Shown: positions 16,352 to 27,853, counted from the first letter of the stretch. The stretch: DNA of 64,000 nucleotides from Pseudomonadota bacterium (GCA_030538085.1 JAUNUR010000009.1:1-64000), one strand, 5' to 3'. Numbers and translations are program-made. Notes: a model not told the origin generated them from the letters alone.

Positions 16352-17766
16352 CGGCGATGAACCTGAGCCTGCGCGAGGTGGCCGGCTGGCTGAGCGGCGC
16401 CCGCCTGGTGGGCGACGGCGCCACCCGTTGCGCCCGCGTGCACACCGACACGCGCACTCTGCAGTCGGGAGATCTGTTTGTCGCGCTCAAGGGCGAGCGC
16501 TTCGACGCCGCCAGCTTCCTGCCCGAGGCCGCGGCCAAGGGCGCTGTGGCGGTCTTGTGCGACGAGAACGCGGCGGCGCAACTGGCGGCTTCGGGCCTGC
16601 CCGGCGTGCTGGTGCCGGATGCCAAGGCCGGCCTGGGCGAGCTGGCGCGCCAGTGGCGGCGCCGCTTCAGTGGGCCGTTGATCGCCGTCACCGGCAGCAA
16701 CGGCAAGACCACGGTGACGCAGATGACGGCCTCCATCCTGCGTGCCTGGCAGGGCAATGCGGCGCTGGCGACCGAGGGCAACTTCAATAACGACATCGGC
16801 CTGCCGCTGACGCTGCTGCGCCTGCGGCCGGCGCATCGCGTGGCGGTGGTTGAGCTGGGCATGAACCACCCCGGCGAGATCGCCTGCCTGGCCGGCATCG
16901 CCGAGCCGACGGTGGCGCTGGTCAACAACGCGCAGCGCGAGCACCAGGAATTCATGACCAGCGTGGAAGCCGTGGCGCGCGAGAACGGCGCCGTGCTGGC
17001 GGCGCTGCCTGAAAGCGGCGTGGCCGTGTTTCCGGCTGGTGACGACTACAGCGCGCTGTGGCAGGGCCTGTCCACCGGCCGGCGCAGCCTGCGCTTTGGC
17101 GATGCCGCGGCGGGCGCCGATGTCGTTGCAACGCGGGTGGACTGGATGAAGAGCCATTGGCGGGTTCGCGCCCACGCCCTGCGGGACACCATGGATTTCG
17201 AGCTTCATGTGGCGGGCCGGCACAACGTGCGCAACGCATTGGCCGCCGCCGCCTGCGCCCTGGCCGCCGGCGCGCCGGCGGCGGCGGTGGCGGATGGCCT
17301 GAACGCGTTCCGCCCCGTCAAGGGCCGTTCGCACACGCTGCTGCTGCGCTACCGGGGCCGCGCCATCACGCTGGTGGACGACACCTACAACGCCAACCCC
17401 GATTCGGTGCGCGCCATCATCGACGTGCTGGCCGAGCTGCCTGGCCCGCGCCTGCTGGTGCTGGGCGACATGGGCGAGGTGGGCGACCAGGGGCCGGCCT
17501 TCCATGCCGAGGTGGGCGCCTACGCGCGCGAGCGCGGCATCGAGCGCGTGCTGGCCCACGGCCCGCTGGCCATTCACGCGGCGATGGCCTTCGGTGGCGG
17601 ACGCCATTTCGACGACGTGGTGGCGCTGACCGAGGCCGTGCGCACCCACCTGCCGCAATGCGCGGCCATTGCAGTGAAAGGATCGCGCTTCATGCGCATG
17701 GAACAAGTGGTCGAGGCCCTGGCGGCCACGTCGGCCGGGGAAACGGAGGGTGCGCATGCTGCTTAG
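16348..17766 (+). CDS. murF: UDP-MurNAc-tripeptide:D-Ala-D-Ala ligase MurF
   Basis: Cytoplasmic Mur ligase that adds the D-Ala-D-Ala dipeptide, 472 residues. The P-loop GSNGKTTV is near residues 114-121. The central domain has [13 protein letters not shown] and [10 protein letters not shown], both typical of MurF, and the C-terminal domain has [13 protein letters not shown]. It is coupled to murE by ATGA. The end overlaps the mraY start region by 11 bases. Confidence 0.96.
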   Translation: MTAMNLSLREVAGWLSGARLVGDGATRCARVHTDTRTLQSGDLFVALKGERFDAASFLPEAAAKGAVAVLCDENAAAQLAASGLPGVLVPDAKAGLGELARQWRRRFSGPLIAVTGSNGKTTVTQMTASILRAWQGNAALATEGNFNNDIGLPLTLLRLRPAHRVAVVELGMNHPGEIACLAGIAEPTVALVNNAQREHQEFMTSVEAVARENGAVLAALPESGVAVFPAGDDYSALWQGLSTGRRSLRFGDAAAGADVVATRVDWMKSHWRVRAHALRDTMDFELHVAGRHNVRNALAAAACALAAGAPAAAVADGLNAFRPVKGRSHTLLLRYRGRAITLVDDTYNANPDSVRAIIDVLAELPGPRLLVLGDMGEVGDQGPAFHAEVGAYARERGIERVLAHGPLAIHAAMAFGGGRHFDDVVALTEAVRTHLPQCAAIAVKGSRFMRMEQVVEALAATSAGETEGAHAA

Positions 17767-18934
17767 CCTGGCCACCTGGTTGCAGACGCTGTCGCCGGAG
17801 TTCGGCTTCTTCCGCGTCTTTCAGTACCTCACCTTCCGCGCCGTGATGGCGGCGATGACGGCGCTGGTCATCGGCATCGCTGCCGGGCCGTGGGTGATCC
17901 GCAAGCTGACCGAGCTGAAGATCGGCCAGCCCGTGCGCGGCTACGCCATGGAAACGCACCTGTCCAAGAGCGGCACGCCCACCATGGGCGGCGTGCTGAT
18001 CCTGTTCGCCATCGCTATTTCCACGCTGCTGTGGTTCGACTGGTCCAACCGCTTCGTCTGGATCGTGATGATCGTCACCTTCGGCTTCGGCGCCATCGGC
18101 TGGGTGGACGACTGGCGCAAGGTGGTCAACAAGGACCCGGAGGGCATGCGTTCGCGCGAGAAGTATTTCTGGCAATCGGTGATCGGCCTGGTCGCGGCGC
18201 TGTACCTGGTGTTCAGCATCTCGGAGGGCTCCAACGCCAAGGTGTGGGCGCTGTTCGTGGGCTGGGTGTCGTCCGGCTTCACCATCGACCTGCCGCCCGC
18301 CGCCGGCCTGATGGTGCCGTTTTTCAAGGAGATCAGCTACCCGCTGGGCGTGGTTGGCTTCGTGATCCTGAGCTACCTGGTGATCGTGGGGTCGAGCAAC
18401 GCCGTCAACCTGACCGACGGGCTGGATGGCCTGGCCATCATGCCGGTGATCCTGGTCGGCTCGGCGCTGGGCGTTTTCGCCTACGCCACGGGCAGCGCGG
18501 TGTACTCCAAGTACCTGCTGTTCCCGCACATTCCCGGCACGGGCGAGCTGCTCATTTTCTGCGCCGCCATGGCCGGCGCCGGACTGGCCTTCCTGTGGTT
18601 CAACGCGCACCCGGCGCAGGTGTTCATGGGCGACGTGGGCGCGCTGGCGCTGGGCGGCGCGCTGGGCACCATCGCCGTCATCGTGCGGCAGGAGATCGTG
18701 CTGGCCATCATGGGCGGCATCTTCGTGGTCGAGGCGCTGTCGGTGATGCTGCAGGTGGGCTGGTTCAAGTACACCAAGCGCCGCTACGGCACGGGCCGGC
18801 GCCTGCTGAAGATGGCGCCCCTGCACCACCACTTCGAGAAAAGCGGCTGGGCCGAGACGCAGGTGGTGGTGCGCTTCTGGATCATCACCATGCTGCTGTG
18901 CCTCATCGGCCTGGCATCGCTGAAGTTGAGATGA
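17756..18934 (+). CDS. mraY: Phospho-MurNAc-pentapeptide transferase MraY
   Basis: Integral membrane enzyme forming lipid I from UDP-MurNAc-pentapeptide and undecaprenyl phosphate, 392 residues with about ten transmembrane helices. Visible signatures are [22 protein letters not shown] and the C-terminal [12 protein letters not shown]. The ATG at 17756 ([10 protein letters not shown]) follows GGAGGG and aligns with the family start. It lies inside the end of murF. A repeat block follows before murD. Confidence 0.97.
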   Translation: MLLSLATWLQTLSPEFGFFRVFQYLTFRAVMAAMTALVIGIAAGPWVIRKLTELKIGQPVRGYAMETHLSKSGTPTMGGVLILFAIAISTLLWFDWSNRFVWIVMIVTFGFGAIGWVDDWRKVVNKDPEGMRSREKYFWQSVIGLVAALYLVFSISEGSNAKVWALFVGWVSSGFTIDLPPAAGLMVPFFKEISYPLGVVGFVILSYLVIVGSSNAVNLTDGLDGLAIMPVILVGSALGVFAYATGSAVYSKYLLFPHIPGTGELLIFCAAMAGAGLAFLWFNAHPAQVFMGDVGALALGGALGTIAVIVRQEIVLAIMGGIFVVEALSVMLQVGWFKYTKRRYGTGRRLLKMAPLHHHFEKSGWAETQVVVRFWIITMLLCLIGLASLKLR

Positions 18935-18937
18935 AAT

Positions 18938-19147
18938 ACACCCCCCTGAGTCGCTTCGCGCCTTCCCCCCAGGGGGACAACGCCAGCGGGCGGGCCAAGC
19001 CCTTCCGCGGCGTTCGCTGGCGTGGCCTGCTCCGCGGCCATTGGATTGGCGAGGTGCGGGCGTGCGCTGCGCATGCGCAAGACTGTCGCGTGCTCTCCCG
19101 CGCGAGGGACGGCAATGCCAGCGGGCGGGCCAAGCCCTTGCGCGGCC
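18938..19147. repeat. Tandem partial CCCCCTGAG-family repeats between mraY and murD
   Basis: 18938-19047 is a copy of the CCCCCTGAG ... GGCCTGCTCCGCGGCC family. 19108-19147 repeats the internal segment GCCAGCGGGCGGGCCAAGCC. Together they make a 235-bp gap in a cluster that otherwise has overlapping genes. The open frame across them is not convincing as a protein. Confidence 0.65.
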
Positions 19148-19169
19148 TCCCGATCAACGAGGTGCCTGC

Positions 19170-20699
19170 ATGAACCCGATGCAAGACCGTCACGTGCTGA
19201 TCCTGGGGCTGGGCCTGTCGGGCTTGGCCATGGCGCGCTGGTGCGCGGCGCAAGGTGCCAGCGTGACGGTGGCCGACACGCGCGAGGCGCCACCCCAGTT
19301 GGAGGCGCTGCGATCGCAAGTGCCCGCGGCCCGTTTCGTGGCCGGGCCGATGGGCGCCACTCTGGTGGACGATGCCAGCCTGCGTGCCGTCTACCGCAGT
19401 CCCGGGCTGGCGCCCGCGGCCATCGCCAGCGTCGTTGATGCAGCGCGAGAGCGCGGCCTGCCCGTGGGCGGCGAGCTGGACTTGTTCGCCCAGGCGTTGG
19501 CCCACCTGAAGGAGCAGCGCGGCTACACGCCCGCCGTGCTGGCCATCACCGGCACCAACGGCAAGACCACGGTGACGGCGCTGACCGGGCAACTGGTGGA
19601 GCGCGCCGGCCTGTCGGTCGTCGTGGCCGGCAACATCGGCCCCACGCTGCTGGAGACCCTGCAGGCCCGTCTGGCCGACGACAGCCTGCCGCAGGCCTGG
19701 GTGCTGGAGTTGTCCAGCTTCCAGCTCGACGGCATCGAGGGCTTCGAGCCCACTGCCGCCACCGTGCTCAACCTCACGCAGGACCACCTGGACTGGCACG
19801 GCGACATGGCGGCCTATGGAGCGGCCAAGGCGCGCATCTTTGGCGAGCACGCCGCGATGGTGCTGAACCGCGACGATGCCGCCGTGATGGCGATGCGGCC
19901 GCCGCCCGTACCGGCCAAGACGCCCAGGGGCACGCCCAGGCCGGTGCCGCGCGCCGTGCTGACCTTCGGCGGCGATATGCCCGCCGAGCCGGGCGACTTC
20001 GGCATCGAGGTGGTGAACGGCATGGCCTGGCTGGTGCGCGCGCAGGAGGCCGACGAAACCCTGCGCCGCCGCAAGGATGCCGAGATCGAGCTGCACATCC
20101 AGCGCCTGATGCCGGCCGATGCGCTGCGCATCCGTGGCCGCCACAACGCCATCAACGCGCTGGCCGCGCTGGCGCTGGCCACCAGCGCCGGTTGCCAGCT
20201 GGGGCCGATGCTGTACGGCCTGCGCGAATACCGGGGCGAGCCGCACCGGGTCGAATCCATCGGCCTGCTGCATGGCGTGGAGTATTTCGACGATAGCAAG
20301 GGCACCAACGTGGGCGCCACCGTGGCCGCGCTGGAGGGCCTGGGCGCCGAGCGCCGGCTGGTCGTGATTCTGGGTGGCGATGGCAAGGGGCAGGATTTTT
20401 CTCCGCTGGCGGCGCCCGTGTCGCGCTTCGCGCGGGCCGTGGTGCTGATTGGCCGCGATGCGCCACGGGTGCGCGAGGCGCTGGCCGGCGCCGGCGTGCC
20501 GCTGCTGGACGCCGTCGGCATGGCCGACGCGGTGGCCCAGGCGCGCGACCGCGCGCAGCAAGGCGATGCGGTGCTGCTGTCGCCCGCCTGCGCCAGCCTG
20601 GACATGTTCAGCAACTATGGCGAGCGCGCCGAAGTGTTTCGCGCCGCCGTGCGCGATCTGGCGCTGGCGGCGGGCACGGATCTGGAGGCGCTGTCATGA
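19170..20699 (+). CDS. murD: UDP-MurNAc-L-alanine:D-glutamate ligase MurD
   Basis: Mur ligase adding D-Glu, 509 residues, longer than the roughly 440 of E. coli MurD. The N-terminal domain has [15 protein letters not shown], the ATP loop is GTNGKTTV near residue 128, and the C-terminal domain has [22 protein letters not shown]. The extra length is mainly a Pro/Arg-rich insertion ([18 protein letters not shown]) and a loop with REYRRK-like charge between central-domain strands. The ATG at 19170 is chosen; the frame is open upstream through repeat DNA. It is coupled to ftsW by ATGA. Confidence 0.96.
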   Translation: MNPMQDRHVLILGLGLSGLAMARWCAAQGASVTVADTREAPPQLEALRSQVPAARFVAGPMGATLVDDASLRAVYRSPGLAPAAIASVVDAARERGLPVGGELDLFAQALAHLKEQRGYTPAVLAITGTNGKTTVTALTGQLVERAGLSVVVAGNIGPTLLETLQARLADDSLPQAWVLELSSFQLDGIEGFEPTAATVLNLTQDHLDWHGDMAAYGAAKARIFGEHAAMVLNRDDAAVMAMRPPPVPAKTPRGTPRPVPRAVLTFGGDMPAEPGDFGIEVVNGMAWLVRAQEADETLRRRKDAEIELHIQRLMPADALRIRGRHNAINALAALALATSAGCQLGPMLYGLREYRGEPHRVESIGLLHGVEYFDDSKGTNVGATVAALEGLGAERRLVVILGGDGKGQDFSPLAAPVSRFARAVVLIGRDAPRVREALAGAGVPLLDAVGMADAVAQARDRAQQGDAVLLSPACASLDMFSNYGERAEVFRAAVRDLALAAGTDLEALS

Positions 20700-21967
20700 C
20701 GGCGGCCACGGACACCCTGATGCAAGGCGGCAAGAAACCGCGCAAGCCGCGCGCCCGCCCGCGGCGCGTGGACGATTTGCCGGTGCGCATCGGCGGCATG
20801 GAATACGCGCGCACGGCCAACACGCCCTCGCGCCTGCTTGGGTTCGACCAGGCGCTGGTGTGGGTGTGCGTGGCGCTGCTGGCCTGGGGGCTGGTGATGG
20901 TGTATTCGGCCAGCATCGCGCTGCCCGACAGCCCGCGCTTCGCCCGCTACTCGCCCCATCACTTCGTGCTGCGGCACGCGCTCTGGATCTTCGTGTCCTT
21001 CGTCGCCGCGCTGGTGGCTTTCCAGGTGCGCATGGACTGGTGGGAAAAGGCGGCGCCGTGGCTGTTCGTCGGCTCGCTGGCGCTGCTGATCGCCGTGCTG
21101 ATTCCGCACGTGGGCAACATGGTCAACGGCGCGCGCCGCTGGATCGGGCTAGGGCCGCTGAACCTGCAGCCGGCGGAGCTGGCCAAGATCGCCGTGCTGC
21201 TCTACGCCGCCGACTACATGGTGCGCAAGATGGACGTGAAGGAGCGTTTCTTCCGCGCCGTGCTGCCGATGGGCGTGGCCGTGGGCGTGGTCGGCCTGCT
21301 GCTGCTGGCGCAGCCCGACATGGGCGCGTTCATGGTCATCGCGGTCATCGCCATGGGCATTCTGTTCCTGGGCGGCGTCAACGCGCGCATGTTCTTTCTT
21401 ATCGCGGCCGTGCTGGCAGCGATCTTCGCTGCCATGATCTGGGCCTCGCCCTGGCGGCGCGAGCGCATCTTCGCCTACCTCGACCCCTGGAGCGAGGAGC
21501 ACGTGCTGGGCAAGGGCTACCAGCTGTCGCACGCGCTGATCGCCATCGGGCGGGGCGAGGTGTTTGGCGTCGGCCTGGGTGGCAGCGTCGAGAAACTGCA
21601 CTGGCTGCCCGAGGCGCACACCGACTTTCTCACCGCCATCATCGGCGAGGAGTTCGGCCTGATCGGGCTGGTGTGCATGATCTTCCTGTTCATGTGGCTC
21701 ACGCGGCGCATCGTGGTCATTGGCCGCCAGGCGATCGCGCTGGACCGCGTGTTCTCGGGCTTGGTGGCCCAGGGCATCGGCCTGTGGCTGGGTTTCCAGG
21801 CCTTCATCAACATCGGCGTGAACCTGGGGGCGCTGCCCACCAAGGGGCTGACGCTGCCCTTCATGAGCTACGGCGGCTCGGCCATCTTGGCGAACATGAT
21901 CGCCATCGCCATCGTGCTGCGGGTGGACGTGGAGAACCGCAGGCTCATGCACGGAGGCCGGGCATGA
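20696..21967 (+). CDS. ftsW: Septal peptidoglycan polymerase FtsW
   Basis: SEDS-family glycosyltransferase of the divisome, 423 residues with about ten transmembrane helices. A basic cytoplasmic N-terminus ([15 protein letters not shown]) is followed by the membrane core. Signatures are [21 protein letters not shown] and, at the end, [19 protein letters not shown]. The large extracytoplasmic loop is present. The last residues, MHGGRA, are encoded by a 20-bp segment that is repeated before murG. It overlaps the small frame at 21964 by ATGA. Confidence 0.97.
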   Translation: MTAATDTLMQGGKKPRKPRARPRRVDDLPVRIGGMEYARTANTPSRLLGFDQALVWVCVALLAWGLVMVYSASIALPDSPRFARYSPHHFVLRHALWIFVSFVAALVAFQVRMDWWEKAAPWLFVGSLALLIAVLIPHVGNMVNGARRWIGLGPLNLQPAELAKIAVLLYAADYMVRKMDVKERFFRAVLPMGVAVGVVGLLLLAQPDMGAFMVIAVIAMGILFLGGVNARMFFLIAAVLAAIFAAMIWASPWRRERIFAYLDPWSEEHVLGKGYQLSHALIAIGRGEVFGVGLGGSVEKLHWLPEAHTDFLTAIIGEEFGLIGLVCMIFLFMWLTRRIVVIGRQAIALDRVFSGLVAQGIGLWLGFQAFINIGVNLGALPTKGLTLPFMSYGGSAILANMIAIAIVLRVDVENRRLMHGGRA

Positions 21968-22158
21968 AGCGGTGGTTTGATTCACTGAATCAGGCAATAG
22001 CCGTTTGGCGCGGTATTGTGCATCAAAAACGAGAGCTGCGTTCGCTTGAAACATCAGCGCGAGACGCCTTTTTGATTGTTGAAAAAATTCAACATGTCCC
22101 CCTGTCGTGCAATCCGCGTGATGAAGGGGTCGCTGCCGTTCACGGAGGCCGCGCATGA
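21964..22158 (+). CDS. Uncharacterised 64-residue frame coupled between ftsW and murG
   Basis: I do not recognise this protein. It begins [17 protein letters not shown] and ends AVHGGRA, with no signal peptide or membrane segment. The middle is charged and helix-prone ([17 protein letters not shown]). The ATG overlaps the ftsW stop and the stop overlaps the murG start (both ATGA), so it is placed like a true operon member. Its composition differs from the neighbours: AT-rich, with codons such as ATA, CGA, TTG and TCA. The bases around both junctions (CACGGAGGCCGNGCATGAAGC) are duplicated, so the frame may be an insertion that copied the ribosome binding site and start. Confidence 0.55.
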   Translation: MKRWFDSLNQAIAVWRGIVHQKRELRSLETSARDAFLIVEKIQHVPLSCNPRDEGVAAVHGGRA

Positions 22159-23228
22159 AGCAGAAATGTGCACTGGTGATGGCGGGCGGCACGGGCGGGC
22201 ACATCTTCCCCGGCTTGGCCGTGGCCGAGGCGCTGCGCGCGCGCGGCTGGCGCGTGCACTGGTTCGGCGCGCCGGGCAGCATGGAGGAAAAGCTGGTGCC
22301 GCCGCGCGGCTTCGCGTTCGAGACCATCGAATTCGGCGGCGTGCGCGGCAAGGGCGCGCTCACGCTGGTGCTGCTGCCGCTGCGCCTGCTGAAGGCGTTC
22401 GGCCAGAGCATCGGCGTGATCCGCCGCGTCAAGCCCGACGTGCTGGTGGGCCTGGGCGGCTACATCACCTTCCCCGGCGGGCTGATGGGCGTGGCCCTGA
22501 ACAAGCCGCTGGTGCTGCACGAGCAGAACTCCATCGCCGGCATGGCCAACAAGGTGCTGGCGGGCGTGGCCGACCGCGTGTTCACCGCGTTTCCCGGCGT
22601 TTTACCGAAGGCGCGCAAGGTGCAATGGGTGGGCAACCCGCTGCGCGAAGCGTTCACCCAGTACGCCGAACCGGCCGAGCGATTCGCGGGCCGCGCCGGC
22701 CCCTTGAAAGTGCTGGTGGTGGGTGGCAGCCTGGGCGCGCAGGCGCTGAACGAGGTGGTGCCCAAGGCGCTGGCGCTCATTGCGCCGGCACAGCGCCCCG
22801 CCGTGATGCACCAGAGCGGCGCCAAGCAGATCGACGCGCTGCGCGCCAACTATGAAGCCGCTGGCGTGCAGGCCGAACTGCTGCCCTTCATCGACGACAT
22901 GGCGCGCGCCTATGCCGAGGCCGATCTGGTGATCTGTCGCGCCGGCGCCTCCACGGTGACGGAGATCGCCGCCATCGGCGCCGCCGCGCTGTTCGTGCCG
23001 TTTCCGCACGCGGTGGACGACCACCAGACCACCAACGCCAGATTCCTGGTCGATCAGGGCGCGGGCTGGCTGATCCAGCAGCGTGACCTGACGCCACAAG
23101 GACTGGCTGATTTGCTTCAGAAAACAGAGCGTTCCGCGCTGATCCAGCGGGCACAAAAAGCCAAAGCCATGCAAAAAACAAATGCCGTGGAGGACGTGGT
23201 CGCCGCGTGCGAGGAGTTGACGGCATGA
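22155..23228 (+). CDS. murG: Lipid II synthase MurG (N-acetylglucosaminyltransferase)
   Basis: Peripheral membrane glycosyltransferase adding GlcNAc to lipid I, 357 residues. The N-terminal loop [19 protein letters not shown] is diagnostic. The C-terminal UDP-GlcNAc domain contains [13 protein letters not shown] and [14 protein letters not shown]. The ATG at 22155 overlaps the stop of the 64-residue frame. The last 35 codons are locally AT-rich ([20 protein letters not shown]). It is coupled to murC by ATGA. Confidence 0.97.
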   Translation: MKQKCALVMAGGTGGHIFPGLAVAEALRARGWRVHWFGAPGSMEEKLVPPRGFAFETIEFGGVRGKGALTLVLLPLRLLKAFGQSIGVIRRVKPDVLVGLGGYITFPGGLMGVALNKPLVLHEQNSIAGMANKVLAGVADRVFTAFPGVLPKARKVQWVGNPLREAFTQYAEPAERFAGRAGPLKVLVVGGSLGAQALNEVVPKALALIAPAQRPAVMHQSGAKQIDALRANYEAAGVQAELLPFIDDMARAYAEADLVICRAGASTVTEIAAIGAAALFVPFPHAVDDHQTTNARFLVDQGAGWLIQQRDLTPQGLADLLQKTERSALIQRAQKAKAMQKTNAVEDVVAACEELTA

Positions 23229-24661
23229 AGCACGCCATCCGCCACATCCATTTCGTCGGCATTGGCGGCTCCGGCATGAGCGGCATCGCCGAGGTGCTGC
23301 ACAACCTGGGCTATGTCGTCTCCGGCTCCGACCTGGCGGACGGCGCCACGCTGCGGCGGCTGGGCGGCATGGGTATTCGCACCTTCATCGGCCATGCGGC
23401 GGCGAATGTGGAAGGCGCCGACGCCGTGGTCACCTCCACCGCCGTGAAGGCCGACAACCCGGAGGTGCTGATCGCGCGCGAGAAGCGCATCCCCGTGGTG
23501 CCGCGCGCCATGATGCTGGCCGAGCTGATGCGCCTGAAGCAGGGCATCGCCATCGCCGGCACGCACGGCAAAACCACCACCACCAGCCTGGTCGCCAGCG
23601 TGCTGGCCGAGGGCGGGCTGGACCCAACCTTCGTCATCGGCGGCAAGCTCACCAGCGTCGGCGCCAACGCGCGGCTGGGGCAGGGCGACTACATCGTGGT
23701 CGAGGCCGACGAGTCCGACGCCTCCTTCCTCAACCTGCTGCCCGTGATGGCCGTCGTCACCAACATCGACGCCGATCACATGGAAACCTACGGCCACGAC
23801 TTCGGCAAGCTGAAGCAGGCCTTCGTCGACTTCCTGCACAAGATGCCGTTCTACGGCATGGCCGTCCTGTGCCTTGAAAGCCCGGCGGTGCGCGAGATCG
23901 CGGGCAACCTGGCCTGCCCCGTCACCACCTACGGCTTCGCCGAGGATGCGCAGCTGCGTGCCGTCGACGTGCGCGCCGTCGGCGGGCAGATGCACTTCAC
24001 GGTGCAGCGGCGCAACGGCGTGCAACGGCCCGATCTGCCCGAACTACCCGATCTGCCCGTGGTGCTGAACCTGGCCGGCGAGCACAACGTGCTGAACGCG
24101 CTGTCGGCCATCGCCGTGGCGGCCGAGCTGAACATTCCCGACGCGGCGGTGCAGAAGGCGCTGGCCGAGTTCAAGGGCGTCGGGCGGCGTTTCCAGCGCT
24201 ATGGCGACTTGCCCGCCAAGGATGGCGGCAGCTTCACCGTGATCGACGACTACGGCCATCACCCGGTGGAGATGGCGGCCACGCTGGCCGCCGCGCGTGG
24301 CGCGTTTCCGGGGCGGCGCCTGGTGCTGGTGTTTCAGCCGCACCGCTACACCCGCACGCGCGACTGTTTCGAGGATTTCGTACAGGTCATCGGCGGCGCC
24401 GACCATGTGGTGCTGACCGAGGTCTACGCCGCGGGCGAAGAGCCCATCGTGGCCGCCGATGGCCGTTCGCTGGCGCGCGCGCTGCGCGTGGCGGGCCGGG
24501 TGGAGCCGGTGTTCGTGGGCGACGTGGCCGAGCTGCCGGCGCTGATCGCCCACCAGGCGCGGGCAGGCGATGTGGTGATGTGCATGGGTGCGGGTTCGAT
24601 TGGTGGCATACCCGCGAAAATCGTTGAAATGCTACAAAAAACTGAGCATAATCCGGCCTGA
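23225..24661 (+). CDS. murC: UDP-MurNAc:L-alanine ligase MurC
   Basis: First Mur ligase of the stem peptide, 478 residues. The N-terminal Rossmann motif is [17 protein letters not shown]. The ATP loop GTHGKTTT carries the His that separates MurC from MurD and MurE, and [10 protein letters not shown] and DDYGHHPVE are present downstream. ATG 23225 overlaps the murG stop; the frame is open 18 bp further. The final residues ([12 protein letters not shown]) come from an AT-rich patch similar to the murG tail. ddlB starts 12 bp later. Confidence 0.97.
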   Translation: MKHAIRHIHFVGIGGSGMSGIAEVLHNLGYVVSGSDLADGATLRRLGGMGIRTFIGHAAANVEGADAVVTSTAVKADNPEVLIAREKRIPVVPRAMMLAELMRLKQGIAIAGTHGKTTTTSLVASVLAEGGLDPTFVIGGKLTSVGANARLGQGDYIVVEADESDASFLNLLPVMAVVTNIDADHMETYGHDFGKLKQAFVDFLHKMPFYGMAVLCLESPAVREIAGNLACPVTTYGFAEDAQLRAVDVRAVGGQMHFTVQRRNGVQRPDLPELPDLPVVLNLAGEHNVLNALSAIAVAAELNIPDAAVQKALAEFKGVGRRFQRYGDLPAKDGGSFTVIDDYGHHPVEMAATLAAARGAFPGRRLVLVFQPHRYTRTRDCFEDFVQVIGGADHVVLTEVYAAGEEPIVAADGRSLARALRVAGRVEPVFVGDVAELPALIAHQARAGDVVMCMGAGSIGGIPAKIVEMLQKTEHNPA

Positions 24662-24672
24662 ACAGGACGATC

Positions 24673-25650
24673 ATGGTGCAACAAGGCATTCAATTCGGAA
24701 AAGTGGCGGTGCTGATGGGCGGCCAGTCGGCCGAGCGCGAGGTGTCGCTGATGTCCGGCCAGGGGGTGCTGGCGGCGCTGCGCGCGCGCGGCGTGGACGC
24801 GCACGCCTTCGATCCGGCCGGGCGGCCCATGGACGATCTCAAGCGCGAGGGCTTCGCGCGCTGCTTCATCGCGCTGCATGGCCGCTACGGCGAGGACGGC
24901 ACGGTGCAGGGCGCGCTGGAGCTGCTGGGCATTCCCTACACCGGCGCCGGGGTCATGGCTTCCAGCATGGCCATCGACAAGGTGATGACCAAGCGCGTGT
25001 GGCAGGCCGAGGGCCTGCCGACGCCGCGCTACGTGCTGCTGCACCGGAGCGAGTGGAGCGATGCGCTGGTGCACAACGTGGTGACGGCGCTCGGCTTGCC
25101 GCTGATCGTCAAGCCGGTGCGCGAGGGCTCGTCGCTGGGCGTCACCAAGGTCATCGACGAGGCGCAGATGACGGTGGCCCTGCGGGATGCCGCCGCGCTC
25201 GATGCCGACATCCTGTGCGAGCAGTTCATCGACGGTGACGAAGTGACCTGCCCCGTGCTGGGCCAGGGCGAGCAGGCGCATGCCCTGCCGGTGATCCACA
25301 TCGTGGCGCCCGAGGGCAACTACGACTTCCAGAACAAGTACTACAGCGACGACACCGAATACCGCGTGCCCTGCGATCTGCCGGCGGGCGAGGAAGCGGC
25401 GATTCAGGCGCTGGCGCTCAAGGCCTACCGCGTGCTGGGCTGCCGTGGCTGGGGCCGCGTCGACGTGATGATCGACGCCGCCACGCGCCAGCCCTACCTG
25501 CTGGAGATCAACACCTCGCCCGGCATGACCAGCCATTCGCTGGTGCCCATGGCGGCCAGGGCGGCGGGCACCGATTACGAAACGCTGTGCCTGCGGCTGC
25601 TGGCGGGCGCCACGCTCGATTACCCAGCCCACGCGGAGGCGCCCGCATGA
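24673..25650 (+). CDS. ddlB: D-alanine:D-alanine ligase
   Basis: ATP-grasp enzyme making the D-Ala-D-Ala dipeptide used by MurF, 325 residues. The N-terminal motif [14 protein letters not shown], the active-site segment [12 protein letters not shown], the ATP-grasp loop [12 protein letters not shown] and the metal-binding [16 protein letters not shown] are all present. Its place between murC and ftsQ is the usual position of ddlB. It overlaps ftsQ by ATGA. Confidence 0.97.
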   Translation: MVQQGIQFGKVAVLMGGQSAEREVSLMSGQGVLAALRARGVDAHAFDPAGRPMDDLKREGFARCFIALHGRYGEDGTVQGALELLGIPYTGAGVMASSMAIDKVMTKRVWQAEGLPTPRYVLLHRSEWSDALVHNVVTALGLPLIVKPVREGSSLGVTKVIDEAQMTVALRDAAALDADILCEQFIDGDEVTCPVLGQGEQAHALPVIHIVAPEGNYDFQNKYYSDDTEYRVPCDLPAGEEAAIQALALKAYRVLGCRGWGRVDVMIDAATRQPYLLEINTSPGMTSHSLVPMAARAAGTDYETLCLRLLAGATLDYPAHAEAPA

Positions 25651-26447
25651 CGAACAGCCTGCCCGTGCCCGTGGATGTGCGCCTGATGAACCTGACGGCG
25701 TCGCTGCTGGTCGCCGGCCTGGTGCTGGCCTGCGTGGCCGCGGGCCTGTGGTGGGTGCTGCGCAATCCGGCGTTCGCCATCCGCCAGATCGTGGTGGCGG
25801 GCGACACCACGCACAACAGCGCGGCCAGCCTGCGCGCCACGGTGGCGCCGCGCCTGGCGGGCAATTTCTTCACGCTTGATCTGGCGGCGGCGCAGTCGGC
25901 GTTCCAGTCGGCGCCCTGGGTGCGCAAGGCGGTGGTGCGGCGGGAGTTTCCGGGCCGGCTGAGCGTGACCTTGCAGGAGCACACGGCGGTGGCCCGCTGG
26001 GGGCAGGGCGACACCCACCTGGTCAACAGCCACGGCGAGGTGTTCGAGGCCCCGGGCGGCAACGATCCGGGCGACGAGGCGCTGCCCGCGCTGCAAGGCC
26101 CCGACGGCCAGGCCGCGCAGGTGCTGGACATGCACCGCCAGCTGAACCCGCTGGTGGCGCCGCTGGACACGGACATCACGCAACTGGCGCTGCAGGCGCG
26201 GGGCAACTGGCGGGCGGAACTGGGCAGCGGCGCCGTGGTCGAGCTGGGCCACGGCAGCGAGCGGGAACTGGCAGCGCGGCTGCGGCAGTTCGCGGCAACG
26301 GTCAAGGAAGTGGCGGCGCGCCATCAGCGCGGCGTGGAGGCGGTGGAGGCGGCGGATTTGCGGCACCCGGGCGGCTATGCATTGCGGCTGCGCGGCGTGA
26401 CCACCGTGCGGCCCGATCCGCAGGCCGCGCCCGCCCAACGGCGCTGA
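25647..26447 (+). CDS. ftsQ: Cell division protein FtsQ
   Basis: Bitopic divisome protein, 266 residues, that links FtsL/FtsB to FtsI/FtsW. The transmembrane segment is [19 protein letters not shown] (about residues 21-39). A POTRA domain starting [11 protein letters not shown] and the FtsQ/DivIB domain with [18 protein letters not shown] and ARWG follow. The ATG overlaps the ddlB stop. A longer upstream frame inside ddlB is not credible. ftsA begins 37 bp downstream. Confidence 0.95.
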   Translation: MTNSLPVPVDVRLMNLTASLLVAGLVLACVAAGLWWVLRNPAFAIRQIVVAGDTTHNSAASLRATVAPRLAGNFFTLDLAAAQSAFQSAPWVRKAVVRREFPGRLSVTLQEHTAVARWGQGDTHLVNSHGEVFEAPGGNDPGDEALPALQGPDGQAAQVLDMHRQLNPLVAPLDTDITQLALQARGNWRAELGSGAVVELGHGSERELAARLRQFAATVKEVAARHQRGVEAVEAADLRHPGGYALRLRGVTTVRPDPQAAPAQRR

Positions 26448-26484
26448 AGACAACACGGGAAAGCAAGAACGACTGGTAACCCTC

Positions 26485-27714
26485 ATGGCAAAAGAGTACA
26501 AGGATTTGATCGTCGGACTCGACATCGGCACCGCCAAGATTATGGTGGTGGTGGGCGAGGTGCTGGCCGGCGGCGACCTCAAGCTCGCGGGCCTGGGGGT
26601 GGCGCCCAGCAACGGTCTGAAGCGCGGCGTGGTGGTCAACATCGACGCCACGGTGGCCAGCATCCAGCAGGCGCTGAAAGAGGCCGAGCTGATGGCCGAC
26701 TGCAAGATCGGCCGCGTCTACACCGGTATCACCGGCAGCCACATCCGCGGCCTCAACTCCACCGGCATGGTGGCCGTGAAGGACCGCGAGGTCACGCCCG
26801 CCGACGTGGCGCGCGTGGTCGAGACGGCCAAGGCCATCAATATCTCCAGCGACCAGCGCCTGCTGCTGGTGGAGCCGCAGGAATTCATCATCGACGGCCA
26901 GGACGTGCGCGAGCCGGTGGGCATGAGCGGTATGCGCCTGGAGGCCAAGGTGCATATCGTCACCGGCGCGCAGAGCGCGGCCGAGAACATCATCAAGTGC
27001 GTGCGCCGCTGCGGGCTGGAGGTGGACCAGCTCATGCTCAACCCGCTGGCGTCGAGCCAGGCGGTGCTGACGGCCGACGAGCGCGAACTGGGCGTGGCCT
27101 GCGTGGACATCGGCGCCGGCACCACCGACGTGGCCGTGTTCACCGGTGGCTCCATCCGTCACACGGCGGTGATCCCGATCGCGGGCGACCTGATCACCAG
27201 CGACATCGCCATGGCGTTGCGCACGCCCACCATGGATGCCGAGGAGATCAAGGTCGCCCACGGCTGCGCCAAGCAACTGCTGGCCGACCCCGACACGCAG
27301 GTGGAGGTGCCGGGCCTGGGCGACCGCACGCCGCGCATGCTGAGCAAGCAGGCGCTGGCCGGCGTGATCGAGCCGCGCGTGGAGGAAATCTTTTCGCTGG
27401 TGCAGCAGGTGATCCGCGATTCCGGCTTCGAGGAAGTGCTGTCTTCCGGCGTGGTGCTCACGGGCGGCAGCGCCGTCATGCCGGGCATCGTGGAGCTGGG
27501 CGAGGACATCTTCCTCAAGCCCGTGCGGCGCGGCCTTCCGAAGTATTCGCGCGCCCTCTCGGACATGGTGGCGCAGCCCCGCGCCGCCACCGTGATGGGC
27601 CTGATGGAAGAAGCGCGCGAGGCGCGGCTGCGCGGGTTCAAGGTGGCGCAAAAGGGTGGTGGGGTCAAGAGCGCCTTCGGCCGTTTCAAGGACTTTATCG
27701 TGGGGAATTTTTGA
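26485..27714 (+). CDS. ftsA: Cell division protein FtsA
   Basis: Actin-like ATPase that tethers FtsZ to the membrane, 409 residues. The phosphate 1 motif LIVGLDIGTAKIMVVVG is at the start. The second, CVDIGAGTTDVAVF, is in the middle, and the 1C domain lies between. The C-terminus ends GRFKDFIVGNF, the amphipathic membrane-targeting helix. The start MAKEYKDL is typical for betaproteobacteria. An inverted-repeat element lies between this gene and ftsZ. Confidence 0.97.
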   Translation: MAKEYKDLIVGLDIGTAKIMVVVGEVLAGGDLKLAGLGVAPSNGLKRGVVVNIDATVASIQQALKEAELMADCKIGRVYTGITGSHIRGLNSTGMVAVKDREVTPADVARVVETAKAINISSDQRLLLVEPQEFIIDGQDVREPVGMSGMRLEAKVHIVTGAQSAAENIIKCVRRCGLEVDQLMLNPLASSQAVLTADERELGVACVDIGAGTTDVAVFTGGSIRHTAVIPIAGDLITSDIAMALRTPTMDAEEIKVAHGCAKQLLADPDTQVEVPGLGDRTPRMLSKQALAGVIEPRVEEIFSLVQQVIRDSGFEEVLSSGVVLTGGSAVMPGIVELGEDIFLKPVRRGLPKYSRALSDMVAQPRAATVMGLMEEAREARLRGFKVAQKGGGVKSAFGRFKDFIVGNF

Positions 27715-27743
27715 CCATGCAGCACATCCATCCCAGCACGCTC

Positions 27744-27853
27744 AGAGGCTGCCCCCAAATTCATCGCGGTCAGCGATTGCCCCGGATCGGGTGTGCTGCA
27801 AGGCGCCCGAGACCGGGGACAAGCGCGGCGCGAGGAGTTTGGGGACAGCCTCT
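27744..27853. repeat. AGAGGCTG inverted-repeat element between ftsA and ftsZ
   Basis: Compact 110-bp element. The left end AGAGGCTGCCCCCAAATTCA and the reverse complement of the right end AGAGGCTGTCCCCAAACTCC match with few differences and both continue into TCGCG. A longer relative is at 2454-2617. It sits 30 bp after the ftsA stop and 134 bp before the ftsZ ATG, where ftsZ promoters and translation signals usually lie. Confidence 0.75.
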
